Assembly (NCBI GenBank): GCA_036266715.1
Contig: DATAXS010000006.1
Coordinates: forward strand, 11,568 to 75,567
Direction: 5' to 3'
Length of the DNA stretch: 64,000 nt
From: DATAXS01 sp036266715
GTDB lineage: Bacteria; Patescibacteriota; Minisyncoccia; UBA6257; 2-01-FULL-56-20
The position numbers were made by a program, and so were the translations under genes. Below, in pieces: positions 1-9,504 of the stretch; position 1 is the first letter of the stretch, and every line of letters begins with the position of its first letter. The notes under the pieces were generated by a model. That model ran no database searches, was not told the origin of the DNA, and worked only from the letters and a program-made list of their open reading frames with translations.

Positions 1-1
1 C

Positions 2-736
2 CCGGCCGCGCTCGGCTTTATTTTCCACCAAACAAAGTCGCCGACCGCGATGGGCGCGCGTGCATCGCTTGTCCGCAAGTTCTATAAAATCTCATATTAT
101 GTTGACTGTCCGCATACGGAGCATGAGCTGATCAAGATCGCGCGGCGCATTTTGGATCTGGGCACGCCCGGTGTGGGCAGTGCAGCGGGGACTGGTGGTG
201 GTGTGCCGGGCGTGATCGTGGAAGCAGGTGCCTTCCACGGCGGGAGTACGGCCAAGCTCTCGCTCGTGGCCAAGCTCGCGGGACGTGAGTTCCACGTCTT
301 CGATTCTTTTGAAGGGATGCCGGAAAACGGGGAAGCCGGCGGCAAGAGCATCTACGGCCGCGAGCACCATTTCCCGAAGGGGAGCCATGCGGTAGGGCTT
401 GAGGAGGTAAAAGGCAATGTGGAAAAATATGGCGCCCCGGACCACGTGCATTTTCACAAAGGGTTTTTTAGCGCCACCATGCCGGCGTTCAAAGAGCCCG
501 TGGCAGCTTCGTGCATCAACGTGGACCTTATGGAATCTACGCGTGACTGCCTCAAATGCCTCTATCCGCTTACTGCACGCGGTGGCGTCATCTTTTCTCA
601 GGACGCGCACTTCCCCTGGATAATAGCGCTTTTGAGCGACGACGCTTTCTGGCAGAAGGAAATTGGCGTGGAAAAGCCAAAAATGGAGGACCTTGGCAGG
701 TCAAAACTGGTAGCTATCTCCATGCCCGCTTCATGA
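2..736 (+). CDS. TylF/MycF-type SAM-dependent methyltransferase, partial at 5' end
   Basis: The reading frame is open to the window edge, so the true start may lie outside; the first ATG inside is at 50. The protein has a Rossmann-like SAM site (IVEAGAFHGGSTAKL), then VFDSFEGMP and a late segment NVDLMEST..CLKCLYP with GGVIFSQDAH. This series is typical of the TylF/macrocin O-methyltransferase family, where the acidic residues bind a metal near the substrate. The family methylates sugars of glycans or antibiotics; here surface glycan modification is a guess from the nearby polysaccharide locus. The gene ends 97 nt before the histidine kinase start and runs in the same direction. Family call fairly sure, substrate unknown. 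Confidence 0.7.
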   Translation, partial: PAALGFIFHQTKSPTAMGARASLVRKFYKISYYVDCPHTEHELIKIARRILDLGTPGVGSAAGTGGGVPGVIVEAGAFHGGSTAKLSLVAKLAGREFHVFDSFEGMPENGEAGGKSIYGREHHFPKGSHAVGLEEVKGNVEKYGAPDHVHFHKGFFSATMPAFKEPVAASCINVDLMESTRDCLKCLYPLTARGGVIFSQDAHFPWIIALLSDDAFWQKEIGVEKPKMEDLGRSKLVAISMPAS

Positions 737-833
737 AAACTTCACGAAAAAAGAGCTATCTAGATATGGAGTAAGCGCGCAAACGCGATTGGCGAAAAAG
801 ACGCTCGCGTGGCACGTAAGCACCCAAAAGGAC

Positions 834-2894
834 ATGAAAAAACTCAAACAAATAAGCCTTTTCCTTCTTGTGCTTGCGGCGTATATCATTTCCGGCAAAC
901 TAGGGCTCCAACTTGCGTCCATTCAGGCAAATGCCACGCCCATTTGGGCGCCCGCCGGTATTGCAACGGCGGCGCTCCTCATTCTGGGCTACCGTTTTTG
1001 GCCGGCAATATTTCTTGGTGCTTTTATTACGAATATTACGACGGGAGGAACGCCCGTGGCTGCAACGCTTGCAATCGCCATCGGCAACACGCTGGAAGCG
1101 CTCCTTGCCGCCTACCTCGTGAACCGTTTTGCGAACGGCGTGCGTGCGCTCGATAAGACGGACAACGTGTTCCGCTTTGCGTTCCTCGCGGGCGGCGTGA
1201 GTCCCATGGTAAGCGCGACGATCGGGGTTACGAGCCTCTTCCTTGCGGGATCCCTGCATGCGGCGGACTTTACTTCCGTTTGGAGCACGTGGTGGCTGGG
1301 CGACGTGGGAGGCATGCTCATCATTGCGCCGTTCCTGCTCGCGTGGTTCACCGACCATGCGATCGAGTGGAGCACAAGAAAGATCCTTGAGGTCGTGGCG
1401 CTCGCCGCGCTGCTTTTTGCGTTTGCCCTTTTTGCGTTCAAAGGCACCCCGGGATTCATTTTTGTGTTCTACCTTTTTATTCCGGTTTTCGTATGGGTCG
1501 CGTTCCGGTTCAGCCAGCGGGAGACGGCGACCGTGCTCTTCGCCATGACCGAGATCACGCTTTATGAAACACTGCACGGCGAGGGGCCGTTCATCAATGC
1601 CGCGACGACGCTGAATGCGGCCCTGCTTCTTTTCCAGGCGGCGATGGTCACGATCGCTATCACCATGTTTGCGCTTTCCGCAGCGTCCGCCGAGGAACGG
1701 AAGCATGCGGTGGCGACCATACGGGCGAACGAACGGATGGAACAGGAAAAGGCGGTTGACGCGGCCATTATTGCGAGCGTGGGTGACGGGCTTATTGTGA
1801 CCGACCAAGAAGGCAATATTGCGCTTGTAAATCCTCAAGCGGAAAAGTTTCTCGGCTGGCGGGCGGAGGAGATTGTCGGGAAAAAATATTATGACGTGAT
1901 CCAGGTGCAAAACGAGGATGGCGTGACCGTGGCGCTCTCCGAACGGCCGCTCGTGAAGACCGTCGCCGAACGGAAAAGGATTGCGAGTGGGCCGATGTTT
2001 GCCACGCGCTACTACGTGCGCAAGGACGGGGGCCGTTTCCCGGTTTCCTTCACCAAAACGCCCGTAATGCTCGGCGGCGAGGTCATCGGGACCATAGAAA
2101 TTTTCCGCGACGCCACAAAGGGCGTGGAGATCGACCGCACAAAATCGGAGTTCGTATCGCTCGCGGCGCACCAGCTCCGCACGCCGCTTTCCATCATTGC
2201 CATGCACGCGGAGCTCCTCAAGAAGCAGGGCCAGCTTTTCGGCAACCACGACGAGGAGATGTGTGTGGATTATGCGACGGAGATCCACGATGTTGCGATG
2301 CGCATGGCGGACCTCATCAACGACCTTCTGAACGTTTCCCGCATCGATACGCAGACGCTTGTCGTGACGCCGGGATCGGTCAATGTGCGGAGGCTTGTGG
2401 ACGGTATCCTCCGGGAAATGGCGTTCAAGTTTTCCAGCCGGAATATTACCGTGCGCACGAACTATCCGGATCCCGCCCCGGAACTCGTGACGGACCCACA
2501 CCTTCTTGAGATCATAGTAGAGAATCTTTTGGGGAATGCGGTGAAATATACGCCTGAAGGGGGAAGGGTTTCCATTGTGGTGAGAGAAGAGGAGCTGGAC
2601 ATTGTGGTTACGATCACGGACACCGGCCACGGCATCCCGCATGCCCAGCACGGAGAAGTGTTCAAGAAATTTTTCCGTGCGGACAATGCGCGGCGGATGG
2701 CGAGCGAAGGCACCGGACTCGGCCTTTACATCGTGAAGTCGGTCGTGGAACGCCTGGGCGGTAGTATTTCCTTTGAGTCGCGCGAAGGCGAGGGGACGAG
2801 CTTTGTGGTGCATATTCCAAAGACGAGCGCGGAGGGACTGGGTATTCCGGAAGAAGACGATATTTCCACGCTCGCCGTGTCCTCTTCTTTATAA
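834..2894 (+). CDS. MASE1-PAS sensor histidine kinase
   Basis: About 686 residues. The N-terminal 300 residues are a polytopic MASE1 sensor domain (about eight hydrophobic segments; IWAPAGIATAALL and WWLGDVGGMLIIAP are typical). A PAS domain follows (about 320-430), then HisKA with the phosphoacceptor H446 in LAAHQLRTPLS, and a HATPase_c domain with N box GNAVKYTPEGG, G1 DTGHGIP and G2 GTGLGLYIVK. I chose the ATG at 834 because AAAAGGAC lies just upstream and the first membrane segment begins right after it; an in-frame TTG at 789 would add 15 polar residues. It ends 20 nt before a response regulator, so the two likely form one two-component operon. Signal sensed is unknown. Confidence 0.9.
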   Translation: MKKLKQISLFLLVLAAYIISGKLGLQLASIQANATPIWAPAGIATAALLILGYRFWPAIFLGAFITNITTGGTPVAATLAIAIGNTLEALLAAYLVNRFANGVRALDKTDNVFRFAFLAGGVSPMVSATIGVTSLFLAGSLHAADFTSVWSTWWLGDVGGMLIIAPFLLAWFTDHAIEWSTRKILEVVALAALLFAFALFAFKGTPGFIFVFYLFIPVFVWVAFRFSQRETATVLFAMTEITLYETLHGEGPFINAATTLNAALLLFQAAMVTIAITMFALSAASAEERKHAVATIRANERMEQEKAVDAAIIASVGDGLIVTDQEGNIALVNPQAEKFLGWRAEEIVGKKYYDVIQVQNEDGVTVALSERPLVKTVAERKRIASGPMFATRYYVRKDGGRFPVSFTKTPVMLGGEVIGTIEIFRDATKGVEIDRTKSEFVSLAAHQLRTPLSIIAMHAELLKKQGQLFGNHDEEMCVDYATEIHDVAMRMADLINDLLNVSRIDTQTLVVTPGSVNVRRLVDGILREMAFKFSSRNITVRTNYPDPAPELVTDPHLLEIIVENLLGNAVKYTPEGGRVSIVVREEELDIVVTITDTGHGIPHAQHGEVFKKFFRADNARRMASEGTGLGLYIVKSVVERLGGSISFESREGEGTSFVVHIPKTSAEGLGIPEEDDISTLAVSSSL

Positions 2895-2914
2895 TGTAAA
2901 TCACCTTCACGTCC

Positions 2915-3316
2915 ATGCGTAAACCAAGGATTTTGATTGTGGAAGATGAACCGGCGATACTCCGCCTTCTTGCCAAAGTGTTTAGCGAGGAAGGGTTTGA
3001 GGTGTCCGCTGCGGAAGACGGGGAAAAAGGGCTCGCCGCGGGCCTCTTTGGCCAGCCCGACATTGTGCTCTTTGATATTGTGATGCCTAACATGGATGGC
3101 ATTACCATGCTCACCCGCATGCGGCGGGACGGCGGCAAATGGGGAAAGGGCGTGAAGGCGATCGTCTACAGCAACTTAAGCTATAACGAAACGCGCGACG
3201 AAGCGCGCGAAGCGGGCGTGGCGGATTTTCTCGTGAAGGTGAACGTGCGCGTGGATGAGGTCATCCGGCGGGTGCGCGAGGAGCTTGCCGCGTCCATGAG
3301 CGGAGAACTCAACTGA
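2915..3316 (+). CDS. single-domain response regulator (CheY-like receiver)
   Basis: A stand-alone receiver domain of 133 residues with no output domain. The acidic pocket (E10, D11), the phosphoacceptor D54 in LFDIVMPNMDG, the switch serine in IVYSN and the conserved lysine in DFLVKVNV are all present. It sits 20 nt after the MASE1 kinase on the same strand and is its likely partner. With no DNA-binding domain it must act by protein contact, for instance on another kinase or a membrane target. Nothing here shows the output. Confidence 0.9.
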   Translation: MRKPRILIVEDEPAILRLLAKVFSEEGFEVSAAEDGEKGLAAGLFGQPDIVLFDIVMPNMDGITMLTRMRRDGGKWGKGVKAIVYSNLSYNETRDEAREAGVADFLVKVNVRVDEVIRRVREELAASMSGELN

Positions 3317-3335
3317 GCCGCGCGCCCAGCCGCGC

Positions 3336-3824
3336 CTATTTGTCCTTGTGTTTGTTGTTCAAAAGATGGAAGTGTAGAAACTTGTCTATGCCGAAATATT
3401 CGCCCGCGTTCGCAAAAATGAGGATGAGCAAGCAGAGCATAAGGACGATCTCCCCGTTCGCGAATTCAAATGCCGAAAGGGGCGAGTAGCTGAACGTGGG
3501 AAGAAAGCTTGCAAGCGTGAGCACGATCCCTGCAAGCGCCATGAGGCGCATGACGAGCCCCAAGATAAGGCAAATGCCGATCACGAGGAATGCCCACGCA
3601 AAGAACGTTTGGAGCGAGCCCGGCGCGCCGGCATTCGCGGCCACATTGGCCGTGAGCCACGAGTAGAGGTCGCCGAAGGACCGCGCCTGAAGCTCGTTCC
3701 CGAGCCCGTGATCAAACAGTGCCCCCCAACCGAGGTAGAAAAAGTTAATGCCGAGCGCGAGCCTCAGTAAAAAAATAATAAACCGCAGGGTGTGGGGGAT
3801 CTTTGTGCCGGTGCCGTTCGTCAT
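3336..3824 (-). CDS. DoxX/DoxD-like four-helix membrane protein
   Basis: 162 residues with four predicted membrane segments (about 15-40, 65-85, 95-115, 120-140) and the family-typical ending NAGEYFGIDKFLHFH. It resembles the DoxX/TQO small-subunit family, whose members are small redox-associated membrane proteins; function in this organism is not known. It is transcribed away from the PH-domain gene at 3890. The 65-bp divergent gap holds several overlapping TATAAT-like hexamers (3837-3858) that could serve both genes. Confidence 0.75.
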   Translation of the reverse strand: MTNGTGTKIPHTLRFIIFLLRLALGINFFYLGWGALFDHGLGNELQARSFGDLYSWLTANVAANAGAPGSLQTFFAWAFLVIGICLILGLVMRLMALAGIVLTLASFLPTFSYSPLSAFEFANGEIVLMLCLLILIFANAGEYFGIDKFLHFHLLNNKHKDK

Positions 3825-3889
3825 GCCGTGTGGATGTATAATAGTATTATAGTATATTCGGGTTACGCCCGACGGACATCAATCACCCA

Positions 3890-4414
3890 ATGGAAAACCA
3901 CAAGAAGCATTCCCTCGGCCGCCGCGCATTTTTCCTTTTTCTCTCAAAACGTATCAAGTCGGTCATATTCCTGTTCATCGTGACGGCGGCGGTCTGGTGG
4001 AGCGAGAGGTGGGTTCCCGCCGGATATCTTCCCTGGGTCGCGTATGCCACCGAGCTTCTGTTTTTGATAAGCTGCGCATGGTTTGTTTTCATGCTTGTGC
4101 AGACCTATTTGGAATACCGTTATTACACCTATATGTTTACGGAAGAGGCGTTCATCATGACCTCCGGCTACATGATGCGGACCGAGGTAGCGGCGTTGTA
4201 TCACCAGATCCAGAACGTGAACATTTACCGCAGTCCGGCGGACCGGCTTGCGGGCGTGAGCAAGGTGGTGATCTTTATGACCGGGAACGAAAAAGATTCG
4301 CCGCATAACAAGATCGTGCTTCCCGCGGTTGGCAGCAAAAAAGCAAAGCTGGTGCAAAAGGAATTGCTTTCCCGTGCCCGGCGCCACTTTGGGACGGTGA
4401 ACGAAGCTGCGTGA
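3890..4414 (+). CDS. membrane protein with bacterial PH domain (bPH2/YdbT-like)
   Basis: 174 residues. Two hydrophobic segments (about 24-40 and 45-70) are followed by a cytosolic domain with YTYMFTEEAFIMTSGYMMRTEVAALYHQIQNVNIYRSPADRL. That is the characteristic pattern of bacterial PH domains of the DUF304/YdbT type: strand, turn, then a Q-x-V/I-x-L-like stretch and a D-x-L-x-G-V segment. These proteins are membrane-associated with unclear roles. The gene starts in the short divergent gap with the DoxX-like gene and faces the PHP gene at its 3' end (24 nt gap). Confidence 0.75.
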   Translation: MENHKKHSLGRRAFFLFLSKRIKSVIFLFIVTAAVWWSERWVPAGYLPWVAYATELLFLISCAWFVFMLVQTYLEYRYYTYMFTEEAFIMTSGYMMRTEVAALYHQIQNVNIYRSPADRLAGVSKVVIFMTGNEKDSPHNKIVLPAVGSKKAKLVQKELLSRARRHFGTVNEAA

Positions 4415-4438
4415 CCGCATGGGCGCTGCCGTAGGTCT

Positions 4439-5566
4439 CTACGAAATATCGGATTCCTTCGTGCGAGCAAGGAACGGGGAAATGGGTTTTACGAACCCCG
4501 CCATGGCAAGATCCAGTAGTTTAAGATATTGGTTTACGGCGGCGAGCGAAGGGGAATCGGGCGCGCTCATCTCCGTGAGCGAGCGCGTGACGCCGTCTTT
4601 CCCCGTATAAAATACGCGGTCGTGCCAGAATTCGCGCCCTTTGAGCGCGGGATAGCGGTCCACGATCTCGCTTATCTGGCCGGCATAGCGCACGAAGAGC
4701 GATTTGCGGCTTTGTGGCATGAGGAGAATATCACTCTTCTTTTCGTCGCGGATCTCATGGACAAACTCCTGGAAGGTCCGGGCATTCGTGAGGTTGATCA
4801 TGCCGCTCGGTTCTAAGCCGTGCCGGTCGCCGCCCGAAATGAGCGGGAGGCCGATGCGCTCCGCAATGACCATCACGCGCCGGTTCGTTTCCCACGATTG
4901 GAGCGCGTTCACCTCAAGCGCGTGCATCCATTTGCCGTAATGCGCAAGGAACTCATCCACCACCGGCACGGGAATCTCGCGGCCGATCCTTCCCTGGTCC
5001 GTCAAGGGGTGGTTGAGGACGATGAGCACTTCGGGGATCTTGTGGAGTCGCGCGAGGATGTCCGCCAGCACCTTGCCATCCGGTTTTGCGGTGAATGCAC
5101 GCATTTCCGCAAGAAGCGAGGCACTTTTTGCGCGCGGCAGGTTGTGTACGCCTACATGGAAAATAAATTTTTTGTAAGGGACGCTCCACTCAAGTGAGAT
5201 AGGAACGTTCTTTTTGTGAATGTCTATAAGTTCCTCGTTCGCCGCGGTCTCGTCGTGGTCGGAAAGGGAAACAAGAGGGCTTAAATTTTCTTTTTCCACC
5301 TGTTTTGCCTCAAGGAGATACGCGTCCTCCGGCGATATGGGCGACGTCCAGTAAGCATAGCGGTAGTCAATGCCCTCGCCCCACTTTTTCTCGTGGCTTG
5401 CTTCGGCACGGGCGAGGAGCCGGGCAAAGGGGGATACCTTTTCGGCGAAATCGGGGAGAAATCCAAGGTTTTCCTTTGAGTGCCACGTGTGGCCGTGCAG
5501 CGACACGCCCGTCAGGAATTTTTCACGCCGTGAACTCCTCCTCCACTTGTAATGGAAATTCGTAGC
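4439..5566 (-). CDS. PHP-domain metal-dependent phosphoesterase
   Basis: 375 residues from the ATG at 5566; an in-frame TTG at 5596 would add ten. Metal-binding motifs of the PHP family are visible in order: HGHTWHS near the N terminus, SDHDE (about 105), an acidic SLEW (about 130), LNHPL (about 205) and GGDRHG (about 265). PHP proteins hydrolyse phosphate esters in nucleotides or sugars using two or three metal ions; no substrate can be assigned. It lies between convergent bPH and the divergent GH6 region. Upstream of the start there is an AT-rich stretch (5590-5605) with TATAAT-like sequence on this strand. Confidence 0.8.
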   Translation of the reverse strand, partial: ATNFHYKWRRSSRREKFLTGVSLHGHTWHSKENLGFLPDFAEKVSPFARLLARAEASHEKKWGEGIDYRYAYWTSPISPEDAYLLEAKQVEKENLSPLVSLSDHDETAANEELIDIHKKNVPISLEWSVPYKKFIFHVGVHNLPRAKSASLLAEMRAFTAKPDGKVLADILARLHKIPEVLIVLNHPLTDQGRIGREIPVPVVDEFLAHYGKWMHALEVNALQSWETNRRVMVIAERIGLPLISGGDRHGLEPSGMINLTNARTFQEFVHEIRDEKKSDILLMPQSRKSLFVRYAGQISEIVDRYPALKGREFWHDRVFYTGKDGVTRSLTEMSAPDSPSLAAVNQYLKLLDLAMAGFVKPISPFLARTKESDIS

Positions 5567-5756
5567 CATGCGCTTCGGGGAAATGATGTGATTCAATTAT
5601 ATACGAACATTGCGAAAAAGAAAAACCCGACATACGAGAAGGTATGAACCGGCGTCCAAAAGCCCCGCGGGCATACATAACGGGTCATTTTCTTTATACG
5701 CGGAAATGGAGAAGCGCGAGGGAAAAAAGTTTCATGAACAACATGAAGGATTTTTC

Positions 5757-5784
5757 TTGACACGCGCGGTGGGTGCTCTAAAAT
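5757..5784 (+). promoter_or_regulatory. sigma-70-type promoter of the GH6 cellulase gene
   Basis: A perfect -35 box TTGACA (5757-5762), a 16-bp spacer and TAAAAT (5779-5784) lie about 50 nt before the ATG at 5837. The leader has no Shine-Dalgarno site and ends in an A-rich run. The remaining intergenic DNA back to 5600 shows no other clear element. Confidence 0.7.
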
Positions 5785-5836
5785 ATTCCTAACAGCAAGA
5801 AACTTTTTCCGGGTTTCCCCTGTTGCCTAAAAATAA

Positions 5837-7891
5837 ATGAAAAAAATAATTGTGTTCGTGTGCTTTGTGTTCGCAGGTTTTTTTGTTCACCAAAATGTCA
5901 TGAACACGGCGCACGCCGATTCGCCCTTCACTATGGCGGTGCAGGGGTCGGCGACTGCGGCCGTTGGCCAGGGGGACGGCCTTTCCGCATCCGTCACGGA
6001 CAGCGGCAATTCCGTTTCGAATGTGATCGTAGACGTGGAAGTGCACGACGCATCCGGCGCCAGGGTGTTCCAGCAGTTCTTCTCCGGCCAGAATTTCGGT
6101 TCGGGCCAAACGCAGAATTACAGCGCGGGATGGACGCCGACCGCGAACGGCACGTATACCGTGGATGCGGGCGTTTTTAATGCCGATTGGTCGCAGCTTC
6201 TTTCCTGGGAACAGGCCGGGCTTACGGTAACGGTGGGCGGCGCGGCGGCGCCGAGCTTCACCGCGACGGCAAGTGCGAGCCCCGCCGCGCCGACCACAGG
6301 CCAGCCCGTCAACGTGTCGTTCAACGTGCAGGACGGCAACGCGCCGGCGAACGGCATGATCGTGGATTTTGAGGTCTATGGTCCCTCCGGCGCAAAGGCA
6401 TACCAGCAGTTCTTTTCCGGCCAAAACTTTTCCGCGGGTCAAACGAATTCCTACACGGCGTCGTGGACGCCGAGCGCCACGGGGAACTATACCGTGGACG
6501 TAGGGGTCTTCACGGCAAATTGGGCAGAGACCGTTTCCTGGACAAATGTTTTGGGAACGACGGTCGCGCAATCAAATCCGCAGTTTAATGTGGCGGCAAA
6601 CGTGAACCCCACCGCTCCCACGCCCGGGCAGGCAGTGTCGCTCGGCGCGAACGTCACGGATGCCGGCGGCCCGGTGTCAAACGTCATCACCGACCTTGAG
6701 GTGCATGATGCTTCCGGCAACAAAGTGTTCCAGCAATTCTTTACCGGCCAGAACTTTTCTGCGGGCGGGACCCAGTCCTACAACGTGAATTGGACGCCAT
6801 CCTCGGCAAGCACCTACACGTTTGACGTCGGCATATTCAATGCCGATTGGTCCCAACTTCTTTCCTGGAATGCGGCGGAAAATATCAATGTGGCAACGGC
6901 CGCGACGGAAGATCCACCCGCGCCAACCCCAACCCCGACCCCGACCCCGGCACCAACACCGACTCCCACTCCCACGCCGGTGGCCACTCCTGTCGCGAAT
7001 TCGGTGTTGAGTGCGACGGTAGCGCTTTTGAACAGCCCCTTTTACGTTGACCCGGATTCGCAAGCAGCGGTTTCCGCAAGTTCGCTTACCTCAAGCGATC
7101 CAACGGACGCGGCATTGATCAATATTATTGCCACTGAGCCGACGGGTGTCTGGTTCGGCGGCTGGAACACGGACGTGTACCAGGATGTGAACGCGCTTGT
7201 GAGCGCCGCGCAGAATACGGGGAAGACCCCGGTGCTCGTGGCGTACAACATTCCCAATCGTGACTGCGGCGGGTATTCCGCCGGCGGCGCGCAAACTCCG
7301 GCCGCATACCAATCGTGGATACGATCTTTTGCGAGCGGCATTGGCAACCGGAGCGCGATCGTGATCCTTGAGCCGGACGGGCTCGCCAACATGGATTGCC
7401 TTTCGGCAGCGGACCAGGTGACGCGGGAAGGACTTTTGAACTACGCGGTGGGCATCTTGAAATCGCTTGGCAATACCAAAGTCTATCTTGATGCGGGCAA
7501 TCCGAACTGGATATCCGCGGGGGACATGGCTCCGCGGCTTGAGGCCGCCGGCATCGCGCAGGCGGATGGATTTTCGCTCAACGTCTCCAACTTCTATACG
7601 ACGTCGGCAAACGTGGCATTCGGCGAATCGCTCTCGGCGCTCGTAGGCGGCAAGCACTTTGTGGTGGACACAAGCCGCAACGGCAACGGTTCCTTGAACG
7701 GCGAGTGGTGCAACCCAGCGGGCATGGCGCTCGGCAACACGCCGACGTTCAAGACGGGAAATCCGTTAGTAGATGCATATCTTTGGATCAAGCCGCCCGG
7801 CGAATCGGATGGGACGTGCAACGGCGGACCTTCGGCGGGGACATGGTGGTCGCAGTATGCGGTAGGTTTGGCGCAAGCAGCGGGTTACTGA
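5837..7891 (+). CDS. secreted GH6 cellulase with three N-terminal Ig-like modules
   Basis: 684 residues. A signal peptide (about 1-28) is followed by three homologous modules of about 100 residues (about 31-135, 139-243, 246-350), each with V-D-V/E-V-H-D..V-F-Q-Q-F-F-S/T-G-Q-N-F and ending in F-N-A-D-W-S-Q-like sequence. A Pro-Thr linker (about 357-388) leads to a glycoside hydrolase family 6 domain (about 390-684). The domain shows IPNRDCGGYSAGG (D476), ILEPDGL (D514, the family's catalytic acid), LDAGNPNWI, DTSRNGNG and WIKPPGESDG. GH6 enzymes cut beta-1,4-glucan by inversion. It has its own promoter and overlaps the opposing GT39-like gene by 7 bp at the stop. The modules may bind carbohydrate or cell surface; that is inference. 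Confidence 0.93.
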   Translation: MKKIIVFVCFVFAGFFVHQNVMNTAHADSPFTMAVQGSATAAVGQGDGLSASVTDSGNSVSNVIVDVEVHDASGARVFQQFFSGQNFGSGQTQNYSAGWTPTANGTYTVDAGVFNADWSQLLSWEQAGLTVTVGGAAAPSFTATASASPAAPTTGQPVNVSFNVQDGNAPANGMIVDFEVYGPSGAKAYQQFFSGQNFSAGQTNSYTASWTPSATGNYTVDVGVFTANWAETVSWTNVLGTTVAQSNPQFNVAANVNPTAPTPGQAVSLGANVTDAGGPVSNVITDLEVHDASGNKVFQQFFTGQNFSAGGTQSYNVNWTPSSASTYTFDVGIFNADWSQLLSWNAAENINVATAATEDPPAPTPTPTPTPAPTPTPTPTPVATPVANSVLSATVALLNSPFYVDPDSQAAVSASSLTSSDPTDAALINIIATEPTGVWFGGWNTDVYQDVNALVSAAQNTGKTPVLVAYNIPNRDCGGYSAGGAQTPAAYQSWIRSFASGIGNRSAIVILEPDGLANMDCLSAADQVTREGLLNYAVGILKSLGNTKVYLDAGNPNWISAGDMAPRLEAAGIAQADGFSLNVSNFYTTSANVAFGESLSALVGGKHFVVDTSRNGNGSLNGEWCNPAGMALGNTPTFKTGNPLVDAYLWIKPPGESDGTCNGGPSAGTWWSQYAVGLAQAAGY

Positions 7892-9483
7892 TAATTTACT
7901 ACGGATAAAGTGGCAGACGACGTGGACGACGCCTGTTCCGTGCTCGGTGTGCCCGCCGCGCCCGCACCGCCCGAAACGGCATACGAATTTACGATTGTCT
8001 GCATATCCGCGAGCGTGGTGTTGTTGTAGTTCAGCTGGTAGACGTAGAGCGTGAGGTCCGGGGAAAAGTTCTGTTCGTAGAGGCGCTGGTAATGTGTTTC
8101 AAAATACATTTGAAGATCGCTTTCATACCCCTGGTTGTAGCTCAAGATGAGATAGAGCTTTTGGTAGTTCCCGAATGTCCCCACGTTCGCCGCGAGCGTG
8201 CTTGTGGTGAACGCGGGGATGGGACCGGACACGAGCTGGTCCCAGACGGGGAGCGTGGTCAGCGTGGCGCTCCCGGTGTAGTAGTACTCAAAGGGATAGA
8301 CGGTGAATGGCGCGGAAACGGCCACGATGTCCCGGCTTGATGCGTTCGCCGAAACATAGGAGGCCACTTGGGAATAATCTTCTTTGACCGACGCCTGCGG
8401 GTTCACCGTTTGTATCTGGAGCATGACGACCATAAACCCTGCGAGCGCGAACTTCCCGACCGTGGCTGCGGATTGCGGATAGAACGAGAAGAACCAGGCG
8501 ACCGCGAGACAGAACGATGGGAAGAAACCGATGAAATAGCGCGAAAGATAGAACGGCTCAATGACGTGGCTTAATGCCGCTGCGAGGACGATGGGTACGA
8601 TTGCTGCCGCAGTAAAGTAAACGCCTTCCGGCGACACCTTCTGGTTTTTTTGGAGCGCAAAAAAAAGCAGTAGCGTAAGGAGTGGCCATGCGGAAAGAAT
8701 AGCAGTGTTCAAGGGGTCTGCCTGGAAACCAAAGAGGAAGTTGGAGAATGTATTAAAGACATCAACCGTGGAAGGCGCCGTGAGCTTTGGCGTGGTGTTT
8801 GCGCCGAAGCCGCCCAGCGTGTGGACGTAGTAGAGCCACGGGACAAAGAGTGCCGCAAGAATGAGCGTGATCATCACAAAATTCCTCAAAGAGTGTTTGG
8901 GGAATATTTTGTGGTAGGCGATATAGAAAAGCCCGTCCACGCCGAGCATAAGAAGGAAGAAGTAATGGGTGTAGATCCCCAAAAGACAGGAAAAGAAATA
9001 ACCGAACCAATATGCCTTCCGATGCTCCGGCTTTCCCTTAAAGAGAAGGATAAAAAATATTTGGCTTGCCACGGTGACGAGCGTGAGCAGGCTGTACATC
9101 CGGATAATGCTCCCGTACCAGTTGGTAAACGGGGAAATGGTAAAAAGGATGGTGGCAAAAATGGAGAGCGATTCATTGAACGCTATTTTTCCCAAGTAAT
9201 ACACGAGAGGAATGGTCACAAGGTAAAAAATGAGCGAGAGCAGGCGCGCGACCGTGACCGAGCTACCGAAGAGCATCAGCCAGTAGTGGAGCATGATGTG
9301 GTAGAGCGGCACGTGCACGTCCTGGCCCACCACGTAGAATATTCCCGTAAAGGTGTGCTCCGCCTGCCAGAGGGTTTGCGATTCATCCAGCCCGATGCTC
9401 TGCGGCATCATATAAAACATTGAGAAGAGGAAGGCAAAAACGACGAGCCCGATGAGAATGTAGGGTATGTAGACGCGTTTCAT
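7885..9483 (-). CDS. GT39/PMT-like membrane glycosyltransferase
   Basis: About 532 residues from the ATG at 9483 (an in-frame TTG at 9501 is possible). The first loop contains GLDESQTLW, the acidic motif of ArnT/PMT-type GT-C transferases, followed by VHVPLYHIMLHYWL and ten or more hydrophobic segments. A soluble tail of about 120 residues lies outside the membrane. GT-C enzymes move a sugar from a polyprenyl-phosphate donor to a protein or glycan. It is the last gene of the minus-strand polysaccharide operon, only 21 nt after the GT2 stop, and its end overlaps the stop of the GH6 gene. Confidence 0.78.
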   Translation of the reverse strand: MKRVYIPYILIGLVVFAFLFSMFYMMPQSIGLDESQTLWQAEHTFTGIFYVVGQDVHVPLYHIMLHYWLMLFGSSVTVARLLSLIFYLVTIPLVYYLGKIAFNESLSIFATILFTISPFTNWYGSIIRMYSLLTLVTVASQIFFILLFKGKPEHRKAYWFGYFFSCLLGIYTHYFFLLMLGVDGLFYIAYHKIFPKHSLRNFVMITLILAALFVPWLYYVHTLGGFGANTTPKLTAPSTVDVFNTFSNFLFGFQADPLNTAILSAWPLLTLLLFFALQKNQKVSPEGVYFTAAAIVPIVLAAALSHVIEPFYLSRYFIGFFPSFCLAVAWFFSFYPQSAATVGKFALAGFMVVMLQIQTVNPQASVKEDYSQVASYVSANASSRDIVAVSAPFTVYPFEYYYTGSATLTTLPVWDQLVSGPIPAFTTSTLAANVGTFGNYQKLYLILSYNQGYESDLQMYFETHYQRLYEQNFSPDLTLYVYQLNYNNTTLADMQTIVNSYAVSGGAGAAGTPSTEQASSTSSATLSVVNYQ

Positions 9484-9504
9484 TGCGCGGCGCAAAGACA
9501 ATTT

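Noticed and set aside
900..2813. 637-codon minus-strand ORF inside the histidine kinase
   Set aside because: Arg/His-rich shadow of the kinase gene in high-GC DNA with no start signals.
6905..7000. Repeat array of CCGACC/CCAACC units
   Set aside because: Encodes the Thr-Pro linker of the GH6 enzyme; explained by the protein sequence.
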